Under the pieces are notes generated by a model. That model saw only the letters and a program-made list of their open reading frames with translations, was not told the DNA's origin and did no database searches. Made by a program: the position numbers and the translations under genes. A stretch of DNA of 28,026 nt, taken from positions 1 through 28,026 of the forward strand of contig QQSA01000027.1 in NCBI GenBank assembly GCA_003602535.1. Reading direction: 5' to 3'. Below are positions 8,180 to 16,491 of the stretch, piece after piece (position 1 is the stretch's first letter; every line of letters starts with the position of its first letter). The stretch is from Candidatus Poseidoniales archaeon. GTDB lineage: Archaea; Thermoplasmatota; Poseidoniia; Poseidoniales; Poseidoniaceae.

Positions 8180-9139
8180 ATGGAAAGAGAATTGATTATA
8201 CAATCAACCGCTCTTACCAAGGCCTATGGCCCCCATGTGGCTCTAGATTCATTAGATATCAAAATTGAACGAGGAGCCACTGGATTACTTGGCCCAAATG
8301 GTGCAGGGAAGTCTACATTTCTAAAGACAATTCTTGGCCTTATTCAATTGACATCTGGCGAGGGCGAAGTGTTAGGATATGACATTAAAACACAAGGTGA
8401 AAAAATCCGCCAAAAGATAGGCTACATGCCAGAATATGATGCACTAAACCCGGGAATGGAAGCAATTCACCAGGTCAGATACAGTGGTGAATTAATTGGT
8501 ATGAATCCTAGCATTGCATTACAAAGGGCACACCAAGCCCTCGAATATGTGGGTCTTGGCGAACAAAGATATCGAAAAGTTTCAACATTCTCGACCGGGA
8601 TGAAACAAGCGACAAAATTAGCTTGTGCATTAATTCATGACCCATCACTAATCATCGCTGATGAGCCGAGCAATGGCCTAGATGCAACTGCTCGTGAATT
8701 CATGCTGAATACCCTTGAAACAACTGTTAACATGGGCCAGAGGTCAGTTTTGATGGCATCACATTTGATGGATGATGTCGAAAGAGTATGCGATAATATT
8801 GTATTATTACACAAGGGTAAATTGGCGGCACAAGGTAAAATTGAAGATCTCAAAGCAATCGATAGGGAAATCGAAATTCATGTATGGGGTTCTGCCAACA
8901 AAATGGAAGAAACCCTTACCGACAGGGGAATGAAAGTCCGAAGAGAAGGCCGTGTAATGCGCGTTGGACATACCGGTGATGAGACCTATAATCAGATTCT
9001 ACAAGCTGCCGCAGATGTTGGAACTCAAGTTAGAAGAATGCATGATCACGAAGCAAGTCTAGAAGATTTATTCCTTGTCATCATGGAAAGATTAGGGCAT
9101 GAAATCAAAGGTTCTGAAGACCTACTAAGGGGTGTTTGA
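8180..9139 (+). CDS. ABC-2 type exporter ATP-binding protein (first pair)
   Basis: This 319-residue cytoplasmic ATPase powers the adjacent permease. It has Walker A GPNGAGKST (38-46), signature FSTGMKQ (137-143), Walker B SLIIADEP (156-163), D-loop NGLDA and H-loop histidine H195 in MASHLMDD. The FSTGMKQ form and the roughly 100-residue C-terminal extension are typical of ABC-2 (CcmA/NatA-like) exporters. The substrate cannot be read from the sequence. Its stop is followed directly by the TTG start of the permease. The gene opens a five-gene run with touching or overlapping ends. The start ATG at 8180 follows an AT-rich CAAATAT stretch that may be a promoter element, or the gene may be read through from tgtA. 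Confidence 0.9.
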   Translation: MERELIIQSTALTKAYGPHVALDSLDIKIERGATGLLGPNGAGKSTFLKTILGLIQLTSGEGEVLGYDIKTQGEKIRQKIGYMPEYDALNPGMEAIHQVRYSGELIGMNPSIALQRAHQALEYVGLGEQRYRKVSTFSTGMKQATKLACALIHDPSLIIADEPSNGLDATAREFMLNTLETTVNMGQRSVLMASHLMDDVERVCDNIVLLHKGKLAAQGKIEDLKAIDREIEIHVWGSANKMEETLTDRGMKVRREGRVMRVGHTGDETYNQILQAAADVGTQVRRMHDHEASLEDLFLVIMERLGHEIKGSEDLLRGV

Positions 9140-10177
9140 TTGACTGAAGATGAACCATTCGAACCTGTGCCCGAAAAGAGTGAATCATTCGGAGCAGAAA
9201 CACCGGTCACTGGCAAGAGCAAAATGCAAGCCGCTTGGTCCGCAGATGATGGAGAAAGTGAATCAAGTGCGCAAGTAGCATCAATGTCTCAAGGACAAAT
9301 TTTTGAACAGATTTACAGACCATGGGAAGGCACATTAAATCCTCGTTGGATGAGGAATTGGGCTATTCTCAGGCACCACCTTCTTGGGATATTCAAAAAG
9401 GGTCACCGTCCGTGGAATATTCCAACCAGATTATTCATTTTCTTCGTGGTTATTGCATCGATGACCGATGTTGCAATGGCGTTACTGTTTGGAATGATAG
9501 GAGATACTACTCTCTACGATTTTTGGGGAGTAAATCGAGATAATCTGTATGCACATGTAATGGGATTCTTCCCACGTAACATTTTGTATTATCCAATCGT
9601 TGCTGCTCTATTGGTTGGTGGAATGATTTCAGAAGATAGATCTCACGGCACCAGTGCAATGTATTTCTCCAGACCTATCAATCGTTTTGATTATGCAGCG
9701 ATGAAATTCTTATCCGTTGGTCTAATCTTATTCTTCATTATCAATGGAACTCTGGCTATCTATTATTTCGTTGACATATTAGTAATGGGCAAAGGATGGG
9801 CCTGGATAATAGACACATTTCCAATGTTTTTAGCAACGTTTGTTTGCGGAATAATACTATCTTTCACATATACCTCAATCGGGTTGTCATTATCGAGTGT
9901 TTCTAGAGGACGGTTTTTCCCAGCAATAGGACTTATTGCAATACTAATGGGTACCAAGGCAATGGCAGCAATTATCGATAGTTTATTTGACAAATCACTG
10001 CTCTATGTCATCTCTCCTTATGATGCAGTAGCACATGTATGTCAAGCATTAATCGGAACAGAAATGACATATGATCACCCATGGGTATGGAGTCTGATTT
10101 CTGTGGTAGTGATAAATGGTCTCGCCCTATATTTGTTAGCTAATAGGGTATCATCTTTGGAGGTGACCAGAGAATGA
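9140..10177 (+). CDS. ABC-2 type permease (first pair)
   Basis: This 345-residue integral membrane protein pairs with the upstream ATPase. An acidic cytoplasmic N-terminus (1-60) is followed by about six membrane segments (near 97-118, 149-163, 189-212, 226-251, 259-280 and 315-334). GGMISEDRSHGTSAMYFSRPINR-like sequence (160-182) is the ABC-2 permease hallmark, an EDR..GT...SRP coupling helix region. The start is a TTG at 9140, directly after the previous stop, with AAGGGGTG upstream. Later ATGs (M29, M49) would only trim the acidic tail. It overlaps the next ATPase by ATGA (10174-10177). The substrate is unknown. Confidence 0.87.
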   Translation: MTEDEPFEPVPEKSESFGAETPVTGKSKMQAAWSADDGESESSAQVASMSQGQIFEQIYRPWEGTLNPRWMRNWAILRHHLLGIFKKGHRPWNIPTRLFIFFVVIASMTDVAMALLFGMIGDTTLYDFWGVNRDNLYAHVMGFFPRNILYYPIVAALLVGGMISEDRSHGTSAMYFSRPINRFDYAAMKFLSVGLILFFIINGTLAIYYFVDILVMGKGWAWIIDTFPMFLATFVCGIILSFTYTSIGLSLSSVSRGRFFPAIGLIAILMGTKAMAAIIDSLFDKSLLYVISPYDAVAHVCQALIGTEMTYDHPWVWSLISVVVINGLALYLLANRVSSLEVTRE

Positions 10178-11163
10178 TGCCGGACATGACTCAACATGGT
10201 AAAGCCGAGGTTGAAGAGTGGAAACCGGTTAGCAATACACCTGTTATTTTGTTTGATCGTGTTTCCAAAACATATGGCCGAATTAATGCATTAGGAGGAG
10301 TTTCTCTTGGTATTTCAGGAGGAGTAACTGGAATTTTGGGAATGAATGGAGCAGGTAAATCGACACTTTTCAAGTTGATGATGGGTAAAGTCAAGCCGAG
10401 CTCAGGAGCTATCAGATTATTTGGAACAGACCCTTGGAAAAATTCAGCACCTTATTCAAGAGTGGGATTTGTTCCGGAACATGAAAAACTGTATGATTGG
10501 ATGACAGCATTTGATTTTATCACCACATTTGCTAGATTGCATGGAATGACTCGAGAAGAAGCTAGTAAAGAAGCAACAAGAGTTCTCTCTTTCGTTTCTC
10601 TGGATGATGTTATGCACAAGAAAATTGGACAGTTCTCTAAAGGTATGCGACAAAGAGTAAAGATTGCTCATGCATTGGTTAATGACCCTGAACTAATTAT
10701 TCTTGATGAGCCTTTACAGGGTTGTGATCCACTTGCTCGCACGACAATCATGAATGTCATAAAGCAGCTTGGGGCGATGGGTAGAACTGTATTAGTCTCA
10801 AGTCACATACTGCACGAAATTGAAAGAATTACTGAACAAATTGTAATTCTTCATAGAGGACGTGTATTGGCGTTGGGCAATTCGCATGCGATTAGAGAAA
10901 TGCTGGACCAGCACCCTCACAAGATCGTTATCGACTGTGAAAACCCAAGGGAATTATCGAAGGATTTTGTTGACTTGGATGAAGTTACTGGTATTTCATT
11001 TAGTAATCCAAACAAGTTGTTAATCGAAACAAAGCACCTAGGAGAAATTCACAAGAAATTGCCAGAAATAATTGTTCAAAGTAATCAATTAGTAACTGGA
11101 ATCGACAATCCTGATGACGACCTACAATCGATTCTTATGTATCTTACAGGAGGTTCTTTATGA
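10174..11163 (+). CDS. ABC-2 type exporter ATP-binding protein (second pair)
   Basis: This 329-residue ATPase has Walker A GMNGAGKST (56-64), signature FSKGMRQ (154-160), Walker B LIILDEP (174-180) and H-loop H211 in VSSHILHE. The D-loop reads QGCDP rather than the usual GLDP; the Asp is kept. A roughly 25-residue N-terminal extension precedes the ABC domain, and about 90 residues follow it, as in the first ATPase. ATGA overlaps join it to the permeases on both sides. The two ATPases are clearly diverged from each other, so this is either two separate exporters or one heteromeric exporter with two ATPases and two permeases. Confidence 0.9.
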   Translation: MMPDMTQHGKAEVEEWKPVSNTPVILFDRVSKTYGRINALGGVSLGISGGVTGILGMNGAGKSTLFKLMMGKVKPSSGAIRLFGTDPWKNSAPYSRVGFVPEHEKLYDWMTAFDFITTFARLHGMTREEASKEATRVLSFVSLDDVMHKKIGQFSKGMRQRVKIAHALVNDPELIILDEPLQGCDPLARTTIMNVIKQLGAMGRTVLVSSHILHEIERITEQIVILHRGRVLALGNSHAIREMLDQHPHKIVIDCENPRELSKDFVDLDEVTGISFSNPNKLLIETKHLGEIHKKLPEIIVQSNQLVTGIDNPDDDLQSILMYLTGGSL

Positions 11164-12368
11164 GTACCAAAATGGATACTATTTGGTCGAAACTAGACCG
11201 TAAATCCACAGCAATCGCTGAATTTACAATGCGACAATATAGGACAAGGATATCGACATGGGTTGTCTTGGGAGCAGCTACTGTAGCGATATTTTTGATG
11301 CTACTCTTCTACATTGAAGCGATGAATACAGAAATCGAAGCAATTGATAACGATGGTGACGGATTGATAAATGAAGATGACATTGATTGGGATAATTTAC
11401 AGGATGGGGTAAATTACGTTGGCGAAGATGATGATGGGGATTGTGAGAATCTTGATACCACAAGTCAACGAGACGGAAATAACAACAAAAATGAATGTGA
11501 TGTTCTAATCATAGTTGATACCTTAAATGGTACAACTTACATTTATCCCGATGCAAATGTGGATGAAGATCCTGATGAAGATAAATATGGAAAGGAAGCA
11601 GGACATCGCGCATTTATTCTTGGCATAGGTAAATTTGGGATTGTATACCTACTTGGAATATTCTTACCTTTATTCTTGGCAACTGGACTGATTAGAGAAG
11701 AAATGAGTGATGGCACAATACATTACATGTTAGCTAAACCAATTGCAAGAGGTGAAGTATTACTATACCGAATGTTGGGATACATCGGATTAACCTGGCC
11801 GTACATTCTTGGCTTGTGCGGATTAATGTGCCTGATTACAGGATTCACAGGACCTGGTGATGGCATATTTAGGTGGTCAGACATTGGAGTTTGGATGACT
11901 ATCGCTTGGGCTGCCATGCTGGTCTCATTGGTTTATGGAACTATATTTTGTGCGTTTGGAATCATATGGAAAAATGGTGTGATTTTAGCGATATTATTTG
12001 CAGCATGGGAGTTGGGAATGGCATTCGTTGCTATACTCTCAGGTGGAGATTCTCCGATAAGGTACTTCTCAGTAATAGGTTGGGGGATGATAATTGTGGA
12101 CTCAGGAGTTGCAATTTGTTGGCCTGATAATTGGCAATTAATTCAATCAGGACTGTGGGGTGGTGGTCAAGGAACAGAGAATTTCTTAGGAGAACCTGAG
12201 TATGTCCCGCTGCCAGGTGCAGAACCTCTTGATGTCTTCAGCGGCAGCCCTAATCTTGGCACTAGTAGCTGGCTTTCTCTAATCATTTCAACATTAGTGT
12301 TAGTGTTCCAAGGAATAATGTCATGGTTTGTTGGTCAAAGCATTTTCAAGGGTAAGGAAGTGGATTGA
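11160..12368 (+). CDS. ABC-2 type permease with acidic EF-hand-like extracytoplasmic loop (second pair)
   Basis: This 402-residue membrane protein is the partner of the second ATPase. The first membrane segment is at about 32-52 and the second at about 152-176, followed by the ABC-2 hallmark IREEMSDGTIHYMLAKPIAR (178-197) and more segments to the C-terminus. Between the first two segments lies a roughly 95-residue acidic loop with DNDGDGLINEDD (63-74) and EDDDGDCEN (89-97). These match the DxDxDG calcium-binding pattern of EF-hand, dockerin and thrombospondin type 3 repeats. Two cysteines (C95, C113) in the loop could form a disulfide. The topology places the loop outside the cytoplasm. Coupling to neighbours is by ATGA on both sides. 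Confidence 0.87.
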   Translation: MSTKMDTIWSKLDRKSTAIAEFTMRQYRTRISTWVVLGAATVAIFLMLLFYIEAMNTEIEAIDNDGDGLINEDDIDWDNLQDGVNYVGEDDDGDCENLDTTSQRDGNNNKNECDVLIIVDTLNGTTYIYPDANVDEDPDEDKYGKEAGHRAFILGIGKFGIVYLLGIFLPLFLATGLIREEMSDGTIHYMLAKPIARGEVLLYRMLGYIGLTWPYILGLCGLMCLITGFTGPGDGIFRWSDIGVWMTIAWAAMLVSLVYGTIFCAFGIIWKNGVILAILFAAWELGMAFVAILSGGDSPIRYFSVIGWGMIIVDSGVAICWPDNWQLIQSGLWGGGQGTENFLGEPEYVPLPGAEPLDVFSGSPNLGTSSWLSLIISTLVLVFQGIMSWFVGQSIFKGKEVD

Positions 12369-13495
12369 TGGCAAAAATGTCAAAATTTGAAGGCGATCTT
12401 TCGAGCCTTTGGACATTGCAAAAAATGCCACCAATACAGCACTTAACATGGGACTGGTGGTGGTGGCTAGTCATGTTGGATGATGAAAATGGAAATCCTG
12501 CAGGAAAACAATTGATGGTACTATGGTCCACAAAAGATAACCCTCTTGTTGAAGTTAATGGACATCCATGGAAACCAGTGGGTAGACCTGGTTTCGACGA
12601 ACATGGAGGAATTGCAATGGACGGTATGGTTGCAGCATGGTGGTACGATGGAGAGAATTTAATCGAGCCACTGATTCTAGAAGAGAGTCGAATAATTGTT
12701 CTCGCTGAAGACCATCCTAAATGGCCTCACTCGAAAGGTGGAATTGTAGCATCTCACACAGAGAATGAATTCTCGATGGGATTAACTCCTGACGAAGCTA
12801 AGTTTTGGTTAAGATTGGATACTAATTATGGAGATTTCAATTTAGAAATGCAACCTTGGAATAAGGCAATGTCAAGTTTGAAAGTTGCTCAGGCAGAATA
12901 CGGAATGGGCATGGGATATGGAATTTCTAGAATGCACGGAGCTCTATGCGAAGGAACAATTGATGACGAATTGGTATCTGGGACTGCATATTTCCAAAAA
13001 GTGTGTGTCCAGGCTCCATCTCCTCCATGGTTTTGGGGCATGCTTCATCTGGATGATGGGTCATATATCGACTGGTTCTTACCGCACATTTCACCTACTA
13101 TTACGGCTAAAGATTCTAGGCCGTGGAAAAACAGAGACATTACTCATTTACCATTGTCCATGGGTGGATTGTTTCACGATGTAGATCGTCAGAGAAGTGA
13201 AAAATTCAGTGAAGTTCGTGTAGAACGAACTTGCAATGATGATGGTTTACCAACATTCCACGTTCATATGTGGAATGGTATTACTGAGATTAGAATTGAA
13301 GCAAGAGCAGTAACTAGAGCACATTGGACTTTTGATCAACCGACAAGAGGTGGAATGAAGTCCCACCTAACCTACAATGAATATCCTTTAGATGTAGTTA
13401 AATTAGAAATTGATGATGAAAAAGGAGTCAGAACCCGTAAGGATTGGGGCACTATTCGCGGTAACGCTGAACACTCATGGGGGCTACTTCACTAG
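12365..13495 (+). CDS. Trp-rich protein with CrtC/AttH-like (lipocalin-type) features
   Basis: The function is not established. The 376-residue product has no signal peptide or membrane segment. Features resemble the two-lobe CrtC/AttH family: an N-terminal Trp cluster, HLTWDWWWWLVMLDD (26-40), like the EWWY...L of that family; a central G.AYFQK segment followed by PWFWGMLHLDDGSYIDWFL, like GWDWFSLQLDDG; and a beta-rich C-terminal part. Known members act on hydrophobic molecules such as carotenoids (hydratase) or are of unknown role. The gene overlaps the second permease by ATGA (12365-12368), so it may bind or process the exported, perhaps lipidic, compound; this is inference. A structure prediction would settle the fold. 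Confidence 0.5.
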   Translation: MMAKMSKFEGDLSSLWTLQKMPPIQHLTWDWWWWLVMLDDENGNPAGKQLMVLWSTKDNPLVEVNGHPWKPVGRPGFDEHGGIAMDGMVAAWWYDGENLIEPLILEESRIIVLAEDHPKWPHSKGGIVASHTENEFSMGLTPDEAKFWLRLDTNYGDFNLEMQPWNKAMSSLKVAQAEYGMGMGYGISRMHGALCEGTIDDELVSGTAYFQKVCVQAPSPPWFWGMLHLDDGSYIDWFLPHISPTITAKDSRPWKNRDITHLPLSMGGLFHDVDRQRSEKFSEVRVERTCNDDGLPTFHVHMWNGITEIRIEARAVTRAHWTFDQPTRGGMKSHLTYNEYPLDVVKLEIDDEKGVRTRKDWGTIRGNAEHSWGLLH

Positions 13496-13554
13496 TGAAA
13501 TCGCCGCAAGGTTCATCATCGACTAGGTTTCGTTAGCAATTAGGAAGGGTCACT

Positions 13555-14580
13555 ATGTCCGATGAGGAACAACCACCTGCTGAAGAAAAAAATGTCGAAG
13601 AAACACCTGTCGAAGAGTCATCTTCCGATGTAGAATCTACGGTTTTGAAAGAGCAGAATAACAAGTTAAAGGAAAAGTTTAGACTAACAAATGATGAGAA
13701 AATTTTGAAGGATATCAAACCATCAATATTTGCGTTTGTACCGATGTATATCATAGCATTACTGATTTTGTTCGCTCACTGGATGTTTGAGATAAATTGG
13801 GATGATGGTGAATCCACATTAGCTACTATAATGCAGGGAATGATAACCTTTGGCAAGGTTGGTAATTTTGGATTTGTACTTGTCATGTTAACTTTAACTT
13901 GGTTTAACAGAATGTTAAATGGTTCGACAAGCGGTAAATGGAGTACCTTGTATTTACTCTTAGTAACTTTCACCCCAATGATTCTAAGCATAGACAATAT
14001 CATGGAGTCATTAGGTATAATTGAAGAAGGATTCATTCCTCTAGATGATTTCCATTATCTTGCATTCGGAATATTTTGGTCTGCACTATTTGTCGCTCTG
14101 ACAATCTTCTACCAGCGAAGTTTCCATTATGCAATTACCAACCACAGGGTTGTGTTTACTCAACATCTATTCATCCCTGGTGATGGCCGAAGAATTCTAT
14201 TTGACAATATCAACGAGATTAGAACTCAGCGTACCTTTATGGGAGCAATGCTTGGATACAACACCATAATTTGTGACACAGGTAGCCAGTTGGGTATTGG
14301 AGAAGATTCAATGTCTGTATCTGTGGGTTCTGCTGGTAGTTCAGGATCTAGCGAAGGAGGAAGTGTCGAGGCACAAGTTACTCGAAGTTTCTTCAAGAGG
14401 TTATTCGCATTTGTGACCTACCAAAGGACAAGAAAAGTGGATTTACCAGACCCTAGATTCTCATTCTTTTGCATTACCAACTGGAAAACTGTAGAGAATC
14501 TATTGAATGAAATGCACCAGAAACACAGCCAATCTGGAATATTAAATGATCTAAAAGACCAGATTGCTGAAAGTCAATAA
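13555..14580 (+). CDS. Membrane protein with bacterial PH-like (DUF304/bPH2) domain
   Basis: This 341-residue protein begins with a disordered acidic stretch (1-45), then four probable membrane segments (about 57-78, 100-120, 129-146 and 167-187). They are followed by a cytoplasmic domain starting YAITNHRVVFTQ, with ILFDNINEIRTQRT and IICDTGS, the pattern of bacterial PH-like (bPH2, YdbS/DUF304) domains. A Gly/Ser-rich segment (256-270) interrupts the domain near its end. Such proteins are often involved in envelope or membrane organisation, but no specific role is known. The start follows TAGGAAGGGT (13541-13550). It stands alone, 59 bases after the ABC operon and before a hairpin-containing spacer. 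Confidence 0.7.
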   Translation: MSDEEQPPAEEKNVEETPVEESSSDVESTVLKEQNNKLKEKFRLTNDEKILKDIKPSIFAFVPMYIIALLILFAHWMFEINWDDGESTLATIMQGMITFGKVGNFGFVLVMLTLTWFNRMLNGSTSGKWSTLYLLLVTFTPMILSIDNIMESLGIIEEGFIPLDDFHYLAFGIFWSALFVALTIFYQRSFHYAITNHRVVFTQHLFIPGDGRRILFDNINEIRTQRTFMGAMLGYNTIICDTGSQLGIGEDSMSVSVGSAGSSGSSEGGSVEAQVTRSFFKRLFAFVTYQRTRKVDLPDPRFSFFCITNWKTVENLLNEMHQKHSQSGILNDLKDQIAESQ

Positions 14581-14582
14581 TC

Positions 14583-14610
14583 ACACATAGGTTTCAAAAA
14601 CCTGTTGTGT
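14583..14610 (+). terminator. Intergenic stem-loop, possible terminator or processing site
   Basis: The 35-base spacer holds AGGTTT-CAA-AAACCT (14589-14603), extended outward by T-G and A-T pairs, then ACAC with GTGT after a one-base bulge. The stem is about 12 bp and fills nearly all of the spacer between the PH-like gene and the TPR gene. No T-tract follows, so its role is uncertain. Confidence 0.35.
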
Positions 14611-14615
14611 AAGCC

Positions 14616-15134
14616 ATGTGTATGAGCGAAGACATCCAGCAGGCTGGGATGGCACTATCTAGTGGACAATTTGATGAAGCAATGGCACTTTTCGACAAGA
14701 TTAGAGAAGCTGAACCTGAAAACGCAGTAGCACATTACGGATGGGCTGAAGCTGCATTTATGCGCCTATCAATGGACATGGCTGAAGATGTACCTGCAGG
14801 AAAAATTATGCAGGTTTACAAGAAAGCAATGCAACTGGATGAAGAGAATCTAGAATACGTTGCTTCTTTCGCTAACTTTTGTCTTGACTGTGGAAGAATC
14901 CCGATGGCTATCAAGGAATATCAGCGTCTAGAAAAGATGGCTGAATTGAATGAAATTCCAGTGGATGACACGTTATTCGATGCTAGCAGACTAATTGTTG
15001 ATGCTATTGAAAGAGTTGGACAAGGAAGAGACAACCCTATGATTCAACCATGGCTTAAGCAAGCTCTTGTTTGGGCAGTTGGCGGACTAGGTTTCAGCGC
15101 AGATGATGCTGCTGAAACATTGACTTCAGAGTGA
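14616..15134 (+). CDS. TPR-repeat protein
   Basis: This 172-residue soluble protein carries tetratricopeptide-like helices: GQFDEAMALFDKIREAEPEN (17-36) followed by AVAHYGWAEAAFM is a good TPR, with further partial repeats (IMQVYKKAMQLDEEN, GRIPMAIKEYQRLEKM). TPR proteins serve as protein-interaction scaffolds; partners are not evident. The start may be the ATG at 14616 (MCMSED) or the in-frame ATG at 14622 (MSED), which looks more natural. The end overlaps an upstream in-frame GTG of truA, so the two are probably cotranscribed, but a functional link to tRNA modification is not implied. Confidence 0.75.
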   Translation: MCMSEDIQQAGMALSSGQFDEAMALFDKIREAEPENAVAHYGWAEAAFMRLSMDMAEDVPAGKIMQVYKKAMQLDEENLEYVASFANFCLDCGRIPMAIKEYQRLEKMAELNEIPVDDTLFDASRLIVDAIERVGQGRDNPMIQPWLKQALVWAVGGLGFSADDAAETLTSE

Positions 15135-15145
15135 GGTCGTCTTAC

Positions 15146-16006
15146 ATGAGGAAGGCGCGTATCGCCTTCCGTTTCGGTCACTATGGTGATTGTTTTCATG
15201 GTAGCCAAGTACAACCAGATGTTCCCACAGTACAGGGTACATTTATGCATATTTTCAAGAAGAAATTGAAATGGACTAATGAAAGAATGCCCGTCCCAAT
15301 GGCTAGTAGAACTGATTCTGGAGTTCACGTTAGGCAGAATGGCGGATTCATAGATATCGATCAAAGTCGTTGGGACGCCATGGGAGAAGTTGGCTTCATG
15401 AAAGCAGTTGGCCATCAAACTCCGGATACTATTTCATTGATTGATGCGAGACAAGTAGATGATGATTGGAGTCCGAGAAGAGCATTACATAGAACATACC
15501 GTTACAGACTGGAATGTATGGATGGTTGGGTAGAACCTGACCCCATTGAATTTGAGAAACTTTGTTCAATTTTCGAGGGCGAACATGAGTGGGATAATTT
15601 CTGCCGCCGAGAAACAAATCGCTCAACTACCAGAGTTGTAGAATCCTGTAGGCCATGGGTAAATTCGGGTAGAATAATCGGATTTGAGATAGTGGGTGAA
15701 GCGTTCATCTGGAATCAAGTCAGAAGAATTGCTAATGCGATTTTTGCGGTCACAACCAATTACGAACATATCGACAAGGTGATTGAAGCAAGAGATAATC
15801 CACAGAAAGAAATTGATCTCGGACTTGCAGAAGCCGATTGGTTGATTCTTTGGTCTGTATCATGGGAAGGCATACCGGAATTAGAATCAACAGAACCTGT
15901 AATTCCTAAGCCTGATCACTCTAGTTCAAGATGGCAAGAACTCTGTAGACAACAACAAAAGGAGATACTGATTAGACAGTTTGACCTTATTCAAGGACAA
16001 TACTGA
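15146..16006 (+). CDS. truA: tRNA pseudouridine synthase TruA
   Basis: TruA makes pseudouridine at positions 38-40 in the tRNA anticodon stem-loop. The 286-residue form opens MRKARIAFRFGHYGDCFHGS (family: YDG..F.GSQ.QP) and holds the catalytic motif ASRTDSGVHVRQ, with Asp about residue 57. It also has RALHRTYRY, near the conserved tyrosine region, and WDNFCR later. The frame extends to a GTG at 15131 that overlaps the TPR stop. I prefer the ATG at 15146 because GAGGT lies 8 bases upstream and the protein then starts where relatives start. The 3' end overlaps the convergent ribK gene by 20 bases. Confidence 0.9.
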   Translation: MRKARIAFRFGHYGDCFHGSQVQPDVPTVQGTFMHIFKKKLKWTNERMPVPMASRTDSGVHVRQNGGFIDIDQSRWDAMGEVGFMKAVGHQTPDTISLIDARQVDDDWSPRRALHRTYRYRLECMDGWVEPDPIEFEKLCSIFEGEHEWDNFCRRETNRSTTRVVESCRPWVNSGRIIGFEIVGEAFIWNQVRRIANAIFAVTTNYEHIDKVIEARDNPQKEIDLGLAEADWLILWSVSWEGIPELESTEPVIPKPDHSSSRWQELCRQQQKEILIRQFDLIQGQY

Positions 16007-16415
16007 CTCGATCCCCATCTTCTAAACTACAGGTTTCTCTCAAGAAAATCCCTGCGATTACTTCTACAACATCTTCATGCCTTGTCAAATCTGGAATCAA
16101 AATTGCACAATCATGACTCCCTTCATCGCATATTATTCTTCCAAGGAAAGCAGTAGCTCCACCGAAAGAAACGCCATCCCTGTCGAATCCTTTGATACGG
16201 TGTGATTCCACATTACTAGATTCTCCAGAATCTAATCCGGCGGATACTCGGAGTTTCTGATATTTGGTTAGATAATCACCCTCTACGGATACGTTAAGAG
16301 TACCTGGCCAAGCACTCCTACCTATGATTGATTTGAACTGCTCCTGATAATGATGTTGTGACATGAAAATATGGGCTCTACCAAGTCCCGACGACACAAC
16401 ACCTTCGATGCGCAT
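15987..16415 (-). CDS. ribK: CTP-dependent riboflavin kinase (DUF120)
   Basis: This archaeal enzyme phosphorylates riboflavin to FMN using CTP. The 142-residue product has the single-domain form (as in the Methanocaldococcus enzyme, with no N-terminal HTH). The Gly-rich nucleotide loop is in SSGLGRAHIFMS (8-19), the metal-binding PGTLNV motif at 37-42 has the conserved Thr and Asn, and the C-terminal signature reads IPDLTRHEDVVEVIAG, then LRE...LEDGDRVSIVL. The gene faces truA with a 20-base overlap at the 3' ends and is divergent from the Kbl-like gene. No unusual features are visible at the active-site motifs. Confidence 0.9.
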   Translation of the reverse strand: MRIEGVVSSGLGRAHIFMSQHHYQEQFKSIIGRSAWPGTLNVSVEGDYLTKYQKLRVSAGLDSGESSNVESHRIKGFDRDGVSFGGATAFLGRIICDEGSHDCAILIPDLTRHEDVVEVIAGIFLRETCSLEDGDRVSIVLE

Positions 16416-16491
16416 GCCCCGCCGACAAGCCTCTTATTCATGACTGTTTGTGAGTGGCAAACAACATGTAGAACTCCGGCGTGGGGCCAAC

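Noticed and set aside
15987..16006. 20-base overlap of convergent truA and ribK (and 13 bases for citrate synthase and GDPD) as a regulatory antisense
   Set aside because: Short tail overlaps are common in compact genomes and show no special structure here.
16450..16491. GTG start extending the Kbl-like protein by 14 codons
   Set aside because: The ATG at 16492 gives the length of relatives; no clear ribosome site at the GTG. Not excluded entirely.
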